From positions 1 through 31,724 of the IMG/VR virus record IMGVR_UViG_3300006925_000070: a stretch of 31,724 nucleotides of DNA, one strand, 5' to 3'. The DNA comes from a virus. The notes below the pieces were generated by a model that saw only the letters and a list, made by a program, of their open reading frames with translations, made no database searches and was not told the DNA's origin. Below are positions 27,073-31,724 of this stretch, one piece after another. A program made the translations under genes and the position numbers. Positions within the stretch are counted from its first letter, which is position 1, and the number at the start of each line of letters is the position of its first letter.

Positions 27073-28979
27073 TGCCAAACACAGAAGTAAACATATCGTT
27101 AAAAAGTAAAAGTAATCCTGTAATAAACATTACAACAGTTGATAGTGGTACTGTTACAGGATCTGCAATAATAGCTCCTACAGTATCTTTTATATCCACA
27201 GGGCCTAGAGGCGCTGTAGGCGCTAAAGGCGATAACGGAAATGATGGAACTGCAGTTGTCGCACCAAATAGTATTACAGCTACAGAAATAGCGCCAGGAG
27301 TTATAACAGCTACAGAGATAGCTAGCAATAGTATAACCGCAGGAAATCTTGCTGTTGGAGCCGTGACCAATCATTCAATTGCAGATGGAGCAATAGCTGC
27401 GTCAAAAATAGCAGACGGAACAATTACGTCTGGGAAACTAGCATCAGGTACTATAAGTAGTGCTGTTATAGATATTATAGACAACAACGCTATTGATAAA
27501 AGTAAAATTGCAGAGCAAACATTGGATGCTAGTACGCTTGCAACAGATTCTATTTTAACATCTAAAGTAAAAGATAGAAACATCACTGGTGCTAAGATAG
27601 AATCTAATGCAGATTTAGATGGTGAAGTAAAAGTTCACAATTTAAAATTAAAAGGTTCTTCACCAGCCACGCTTACAGGACCCGACAATTACGCTTTACA
27701 AATAAAATCTAACACTACTATAGATTTTCAAAATACATCAAATACAACTATAGCATCTTTAGATCAAAATGGAAATTTAACTTTATCTGGTACTGTAGAC
27801 GGAATAAATATAGCTACAGATGTTGCTGCTAATTCTAATAAAACAGGAATTACTACAGCACAAGCAAATGCTATCATAGCCAACACGGCTAAAACTGTTA
27901 TTACTACTAGTCAAGCTAACGCAATTACTGCGAACACAGCTAAGGTTGACCTTACTGTTGAAAATGCTGGAACAGTACACGCTAGTAACTATACAGACAC
28001 AAATACCACATACGATGTAATGGGTAGCGGTAATAGTTACGCTGCTGGTTTAATTCCTGCTGGGTCTGCCGCGCACTCTAATAATTTTTTAAGAAAAGAC
28101 GGCACATTTGCAATACCATATATATACTTAGGTATGGATGGTATAGCTTTAAGTTTTAATCAAATTTCTGTAGACCTTAAAGCAAATGGTGGCCTTGTTA
28201 TAGAAAATGGTAAAATAGCCTTAGACTTAGGGGCGTCTTCTATTACAAATAATCTTACCATACCTGCAGCTTACACAGACGCAGAAGCAGTTAGTGCAGT
28301 AGCAGCGGCAGATAATTACATTAAAAATGATGCTAATGAAGTGTTAGCTGGTAGTCTTGAAATCAGTGAGCAATTATTTGTTGTTAAATCTACTGGTGGA
28401 AGTAAATCTAGATTTAGAAATTCTTCTACTACAACTAACAGAACTTTAGAGGTTCCAGACGCTAGTGGTACTTTAGCCCTTACATCAGACATACCTAGCT
28501 TTACTCCTAATCCTACCGTCATAGGACAATTTTCTACTAGAGTTTCTTCATATTGGTCTGGAAGATATTATTATGGTCACGCAAGTTATGGTTGGAATTA
28601 CTTTGCTTGGAATTATGCTACTACATCGAAAACAACGTTAGACGATAGGTATATTCATGTAGGTATGGTTTCTCCTATAACGACAAATAATGTAAAAGTA
28701 AGAGCAACCGTAAGAAACGATAGTAATACTGAAAATGTAGAGCTTTGTTTATTAAAAGGTTTAAGGCCAAATGGTAGCTCATCAAATGTTTCTTTAACAG
28801 AATTAGGTAGTGTTACGGTTACAATTTCTACTGTTGATTTACATTACAATGGAGATATTGATGTTACTAACGCTAATTTAGCGGCTGGTGATTTAGTTTT
28901 TTTAGCTGTAAAAAGAGTATCAAGTGCTGCAGATGCAACAAAATATATACAAGTAAGCGCAACAATATATGGCGAATAA
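27072..28979 (+). CDS. Tail fibre with collagen-like and beta-repeat shaft (635 aa)
   Basis: Residues 1-20 carry the EVNI docking-like start. Residues 44-60 are collagen-like Gly-X-Y triplets (GPRGAVGAKGDNGNDG). Residues ~67-130 are 10-residue repeats (SITATEIAPG, VITATEIASN, SITAGNLAVG, AIAASKIADG and others), a trimeric beta shaft pattern of phage fibres. Residues 257-290 are two 17-residue repeats (KTGITTAQANAIIANTA type). NNFLRKDGTFAIPY (~337-350) and a Tyr/Trp-rich C-terminal domain (~490-635, SYWSGRYYYGHASYGWNYF) follow; the latter is the probable receptor-binding tip. The gene is coupled to the adaptor by TAATG. A homotrimeric, host-binding fibre is very likely; the receptor is unknown. 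Confidence 0.82.
   Translation: MPNTEVNISLKSKSNPVINITTVDSGTVTGSAIIAPTVSFISTGPRGAVGAKGDNGNDGTAVVAPNSITATEIAPGVITATEIASNSITAGNLAVGAVTNHSIADGAIAASKIADGTITSGKLASGTISSAVIDIIDNNAIDKSKIAEQTLDASTLATDSILTSKVKDRNITGAKIESNADLDGEVKVHNLKLKGSSPATLTGPDNYALQIKSNTTIDFQNTSNTTIASLDQNGNLTLSGTVDGINIATDVAANSNKTGITTAQANAIIANTAKTVITTSQANAITANTAKVDLTVENAGTVHASNYTDTNTTYDVMGSGNSYAAGLIPAGSAAHSNNFLRKDGTFAIPYIYLGMDGIALSFNQISVDLKANGGLVIENGKIALDLGASSITNNLTIPAAYTDAEAVSAVAAADNYIKNDANEVLAGSLEISEQLFVVKSTGGSKSRFRNSSTTTNRTLEVPDASGTLALTSDIPSFTPNPTVIGQFSTRVSSYWSGRYYYGHASYGWNYFAWNYATTSKTTLDDRYIHVGMVSPITTNNVKVRATVRNDSNTENVELCLLKGLRPNGSSSNVSLTELGSVTVTISTVDLHYNGDIDVTNANLAAGDLVFLAVKRVSSAADATKYIQVSATIYGE
27264..27461 (+). repeat. Decapeptide (30-nt) fibre-shaft repeats
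   Basis: About six 10-residue units encode residues 65-130 of the fibre. Units 1 and 2 are nearly identical in DNA (27273-27293 and 27303-27323, 30 nt apart). Later units diverge but keep the x-I-T...I-A-x-G pattern, so unit number could change by slippage or recombination. Confidence 0.75.
27840..27941 (+). repeat. Two 17-residue (51-nt) fibre repeats
   Basis: Residues 257-273 and 274-290 read KTGITTAQANAIIANTA and KTVITTSQANAITANTA. They are a direct tandem repeat with a TxxQAxAIxANTA helical pattern, probably a trimeric coiled-coil segment. Confidence 0.75.
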
Positions 28980-29139
28980 ATACATACCTAAAGATGTTAA
29001 AAATCTTTTTATACCTGGTATAAATGAAGATATAAAAAAAGCTGCTGAAGATTGTACTACAGCAGAATTAACTGTTTTAGTTAATAGTTTAGTGGATGTG
29101 CTAAATGAAATTTTAAAAGAACAGAAAGGAGAACAGTAA
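28969..29139 (+). CDS. Small helical protein (56 aa) between fibre and third adaptor
   Basis: ATG at 28969 lies 11 nt inside the end of the fibre gene in another frame; TAA at 29137-29139 overlaps the next ATG. The protein begins MANKYIPKDVKNLFIPGIN, then a Leu/Val-rich helix (TAELTVLVNSLVDVLNEILK) with a charged tail (EQKGEQ). Overlaps at both ends with ordinary junction geometry support a real gene. The last codons carry the Shine-Dalgarno AGGAG for the following adaptor. The function is unknown. A small assembly chaperone for the fibre or a virion linker is possible; there is no membrane segment for a holin. Confidence 0.6.
   Translation: MANKYIPKDVKNLFIPGINEDIKKAAEDCTTAELTVLVNSLVDVLNEILKEQKGEQ
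29127..29131 (+). promoter_or_regulatory. Shine-Dalgarno AGGAG for the third adaptor gene
   Basis: AGGAG lies 7 nt before the ATG at 29139, inside the last codons of the 56-aa gene. It stands out because the other starts in the window lack a visible Shine-Dalgarno. Confidence 0.5.
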
Positions 29140-29513
29140 TGGCAACAATAAATACAGACATAGCTCAAAAGATAGATATTATAGTTAGAGAAGATAACAC
29201 TGCTACTATAAGTTTAAACATTACTGATTCGTCAGGATCTGCTTTTGACCTCACTGGTTATAGTGTTAAATTCGTAGTTGAAAACAATAGCGGAGAAGTT
29301 TTATTTAATCTTAGTAATGAAAGCTCTGATGGTATAACTAATCCTGCAGACGGAACAGGAACTTTAGATTCAACAGGAAAATGTATTATTAAGATAGAAG
29401 CTTCAGAAACAAGCCTTATTCCAGGGACTTATAAACATAAACTTGTACTTATAAATTCTGGCGTTTCTACGCAAACATGGATGTATGGAAAATTTAAAGT
29501 TAATAAAGATTAA
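29139..29513 (+). CDS. Cassette 3 adaptor-like protein (124 aa)
   Basis: Third paralogue: MATINTDIAQKIDIIVREDNT at the start (with TDIA, DI and R-x-D/N-T conserved), FDLTGYSVKFVVENNSGEVLFNLS in the middle and PGTYKHKLVLINSGV...WMYGKFKVNKD at the end. The DLTG-y-v-F-v pattern is the clearest BppU_N-like feature among the three copies. Its N-terminus is closest to the 183-aa copy (NTD[IV]A). It overlaps the 56-aa gene by one base and has a good Shine-Dalgarno. It is not directly followed by a fibre: a 58-codon and an 88-codon gene come before the adhesin. The adaptor role is inferred. Confidence 0.65.
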   Translation: MATINTDIAQKIDIIVREDNTATISLNITDSSGSAFDLTGYSVKFVVENNSGEVLFNLSNESSDGITNPADGTGTLDSTGKCIIKIEASETSLIPGTYKHKLVLINSGVSTQTWMYGKFKVNKD

Positions 29514-29525
29514 ATAAGTATATTT

Positions 29526-29702
29526 GTGAAAGATTTGATTGAGCAATTAAAAAAATTAAACCACGCATGGTATTGTTCTAAAACAAAATGTACATGTTCT
29601 ACTATCAAACTTGAAGACGAGGTGGATCTTGGTGATAGAATAATACAGGAAATGTGGGATAAAGAAAAACGATTTATAAATTCTAAAAATAAAATAAAAT
29701 GA
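29526..29702 (+). CDS. Small Cys-rich protein (58 aa), GTG start
   Basis: The frame opens after the in-frame TAA at 29511-29513. The first plausible start is GTG at 29526, since no early ATG exists. It ends with TGA at 29700-29702, overlapping the next ATG in an ATGA junction. The start of the protein is VKDLIEQLKKLNHAWYC, then SKTKCTC and an acidic helical C-terminus (LEDEVDLGDRIIQEMW). His13, Cys17, Cys22 and Cys24 could bind a metal. No family is recognised. It is the only gene here with a GTG start and a TGA stop. The ATGA overlap and full use of the gap support coding, but the start remains uncertain. Confidence 0.5.
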   Translation: MKDLIEQLKKLNHAWYCSKTKCTCSTIKLEDEVDLGDRIIQEMWDKEKRFINSKNKIK

Positions 29703-29965
29703 ATGTAAATGATTTGTATAATAAGCAGATTGCTAAAGGTGGCTTTTTGACAACAAAAGAAGGCGCTTCACCAGCAGGTGTGACTGCAAGCTCAGGGACA
29801 TATTATGCCGTTCAGTTTGTAACAGATTGTACTCCTTCAACGTTTACTGCAGGTAATTCAACAACTGTTACTGGTTCTATTTATCCAGCGGGCATGGTTA
29901 TATATGGTGATATAACTGCAATTACATGTTCAGAAGACGAAGTATATATATTATATAAAAATTAA
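29699..29965 (+). CDS. Small beta-rich putative virion protein (88 aa)
   Basis: MNVNDLYNKQIAKGGFLTTKEG is followed by strands VTASSGTYYAVQFVTDCTP, STTVTGSIYPAGMVIYGDITAI and a C-terminal EDEVYILYK. The 'paGm-iyGdIt-i' pattern is one I associate with short structural proteins of marine phages, but I cannot name the family. It starts inside the stop of the 58-aa gene (ATGA) and is 3 nt before the adhesin gene. It is possibly a small attachment or decoration subunit of cassette 3; the role is inferred from context. Confidence 0.55.
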   Translation: MNVNDLYNKQIAKGGFLTTKEGASPAGVTASSGTYYAVQFVTDCTPSTFTAGNSTTVTGSIYPAGMVIYGDITAITCSEDEVYILYKN

Positions 29966-29968
29966 AAA

Positions 29969-31724
29969 ATGATAGGTTTAAAGCTAACAGCTTTTACTGC
30001 TAGTGTTGTTAAGTCTATAGTAAAGAAAGCCTTACAGGCTTGGTATAAGGCTGATAACACTCAAGCTCCTTTAGGGGAGGAGGAGATAGCTAATGGTAGT
30101 TTTGCTACTGGACCAGAGTTAGTAAATAACAATAATTGGTCAAGAAGTAGTACTGTTTCATCAGGTAGTAAATTATTAGATGGTGATGATCTTATATTTC
30201 CAGGAGATAGCAATACAGCATTTACACCAAGTCAAAGTGGTATAACATTAGGGCCAGAAGGTTTTAGATTTGTTACACAAGGTACTAGTAGCTTTATTGG
30301 TATGAATGCTGGCGCTATACTAACTGAAGCTAATAGTAGTAACGCTACAGTAGCTGTTACGTATACTATACTACAGTCTAATAGAAGTAATACTTTGTCT
30401 ATATCAAATGCAAGCGATCATGGAGGTGATGTTCATTTAGATACTTCTGTTGGTACTCATACTTTATACTTTACACCTGGTAGGAATGATCTTTTAATTA
30501 AAAGAAGAGGTGATGATATTGATGTTACTATAGCTAACGTATCTGTTAAACAAACCAACCCTAACGATAGTTGGGCAGTTGGTACTGGTTGGGCTGTAGA
30601 GGATGGTACAGCCACCTGTAGTAGTGAAAATGCTAATTTAACTACAGATGTAAGCTCTGTAGCTGGTAAAATCTATAAAGTAACTGTAAATGTAACTAGA
30701 ACTTCTGGGCTTTTAGCTATCGATTTAGGAGGTTCTGATCTTCAATCTACCACTAGCTCTGGAGTTCAAACTTTTACTATAAAGGCTGTCGACACTGGTC
30801 ACTTGAGATTTTACGGTGGAGCATTTAGGGGTTCATTAAGTAATATTTCTGTAAAAGAAATAACAAACTCTGTTAAAGACTTTTCCCCTAACAATAACAA
30901 CGGTGTGTTATATTCTGGTAAGGCTTTAAGCTTTGATGGTACTGGTGATAAAATAAATTTAAATTATTGGAAATCTGAAACTATAAATGATAATACTAAA
31001 GCAACATTTACTTGTTGGATCAATGCAGACGATGCTACTTCTGAACAAATATTTCTTGGCCACAACCAACAACCTAATTCAAGGTTTTACTTAGCAGGTA
31101 AAAATGATGTATTAGATTTAGGATGGGGTATTTCATCGTGGAACACAACTCCTACTGCTGGAGCTCTACCTACTATATTAGATAACACTTGGTATAGAGT
31201 CGTTGCTGTTATAGAAGGAAAGACTTGTAAGGTTTTTATGAATGGAGAGTACCAATTTGAAAAAACAAACACTAATGACTTTACAACCGATACAGATGGT
31301 TTATACTTTGGATCTCATGGAGATGGAACTTCTTACGATTGGACAGGTAAACTAGCAGACTTTCAAATATACGACAAAGCTTGGACACCCTCAGACGTAA
31401 AGTACGATTGGGAAAATCCTGATAAAGACGTATTCGATGACGAAGGTAGAACAGAGGTTTTAGGTGAAGAGTTAATTGTTGGCGGAGTTAGTTCTACTGG
31501 TTCTTGGGGATTAGCATACCCTGATACGACAGTATCTGTTGTTGATGGTATTTTACGGGTTTCACCTAGTAGTGCAGGTGCTTATGGGGTAAGGCAAACA
31601 TTAACTACAAAAGTTGGTGCTGTTTATAAAATCACTGCTACAGTAAATATGGATAATGCAAGTAGTGGTTCAGGTAATTTAAAAATCTCTAACGATTCTA
31701 ATCTTGGGACAGGAACAACGTTAA
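29969..31724 (+). CDS. Jelly-roll/LamG adhesin, 3' end cut by window edge (585+ aa)
   Basis: ATG at 29969 opens a frame with no stop to base 31724. Residues 1-25 are a helical, hydrophobic/basic start (MIGLKLTAFTASVVKSIVKK). Two carbohydrate-binding-like jelly rolls follow at ~39-196 and ~198-298. The first opens ANGSF, and the two end in IANVSVKQT and LSNISVKEI. A LamG/concanavalin-like domain spans ~300-485: ALSFDGTGDKINL, WYRVVAVIEG with FMNGEY, and LADFQIYDKAWTPSDV. Another jelly roll opens at ~495 (TEVLGEELIVGG...YKITATVN) and runs off the window. It is a probable glycan-binding receptor-binding protein of cassette 3. The total length and C-terminal tip cannot be seen. Confidence 0.78.
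   Translation, partial: MIGLKLTAFTASVVKSIVKKALQAWYKADNTQAPLGEEEIANGSFATGPELVNNNNWSRSSTVSSGSKLLDGDDLIFPGDSNTAFTPSQSGITLGPEGFRFVTQGTSSFIGMNAGAILTEANSSNATVAVTYTILQSNRSNTLSISNASDHGGDVHLDTSVGTHTLYFTPGRNDLLIKRRGDDIDVTIANVSVKQTNPNDSWAVGTGWAVEDGTATCSSENANLTTDVSSVAGKIYKVTVNVTRTSGLLAIDLGGSDLQSTTSSGVQTFTIKAVDTGHLRFYGGAFRGSLSNISVKEITNSVKDFSPNNNNGVLYSGKALSFDGTGDKINLNYWKSETINDNTKATFTCWINADDATSEQIFLGHNQQPNSRFYLAGKNDVLDLGWGISSWNTTPTAGALPTILDNTWYRVVAVIEGKTCKVFMNGEYQFEKTNTNDFTTDTDGLYFGSHGDGTSYDWTGKLADFQIYDKAWTPSDVKYDWENPDKDVFDDEGRTEVLGEELIVGGVSSTGSWGLAYPDTTVSVVDGILRVSPSSAGAYGVRQTLTTKVGAVYKITATVNMDNASSGSGNLKISNDSNLGTGTTL

Noticed and set aside
29519-29526. TATATTTG as a promoter -7 box before the 58-aa gene
   Set aside because: The last base of the box is the first base of the GTG start, leaving no leader; the octamer is expected by chance in this composition.

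Overview
The window is a dense, one-strand block of virion genes from a tailed phage. It is AT-rich, every supported gene reads on the plus strand, and junctions are 0-4 nt gaps or short overlaps. The only larger gaps are 24 nt (19712-19735) and 12 nt (29514-29525). Three things point to a crAss-like phage (Crassvirales) of a marine flavobacterium-type host, in the manner of Cellulophaga phage phi14:2. First, a giant protein carries the signatures of the crAss-like virion RNA polymerase (DHDGD, an ALDN box, a TDAGAF box). Second, the gene order runs from a large tail-hub protein through cargo proteins and polymerase to receptor-binding genes. Third, adhesin domains resemble those of marine Bacteroidetes secreted proteins (GWN/YQIK repeats, Hydin-like Ig domains, LamG). 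All family assignments come from reading motifs; no database search was run.

Layout. Positions 1-2817 hold the 3' part of a large beta-rich tail protein of the nozzle/muzzle type, cut by the left edge. Positions 2822-7849 hold three internal or ejection proteins, one with a lysozyme-like domain. Positions 7853-19711 encode a single 3952-residue protein. It fuses a hydrophobic ejection-like region, a charged linker, an HEYGH zinc metalloprotease, a complete crAss-type RNA polymerase and a second ejection-like C-terminal region. Two copies of the motif KFxxSRS bracket the polymerase segment. Positions 19736-31724 hold the host-recognition region.

The host-recognition region is built from three cassettes. 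Each starts with a paralogous small beta-sandwich protein resembling a baseplate or fibre adaptor (183, 128 and 124 residues). Different putative receptor-binding proteins follow each one: a 244-residue protein and a chain of Ig-domain genes with a GWN-repeat protein; a 635-residue collagen/decapeptide-repeat fibre; and an 88-residue protein plus a jelly-roll/LamG adhesin that runs off the right edge. Three genes below the usual ORF cut-off (34, 56 and 58 codons) sit at cassette junctions.

Inferred working model: the tail hub forms the exit channel. The lytic domain opens peptidoglycan, and the cargo proteins and giant polymerase polyprotein are ejected with the DNA. The protease may free the polymerase, which then transcribes early phage genes. 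The cassettes supply alternative receptor specificities on a shared attachment point. I saw no tRNA, rRNA, CRISPR array, insertion sequence, attachment site or convincing terminator, and no gene-free stretch near 300 bases.
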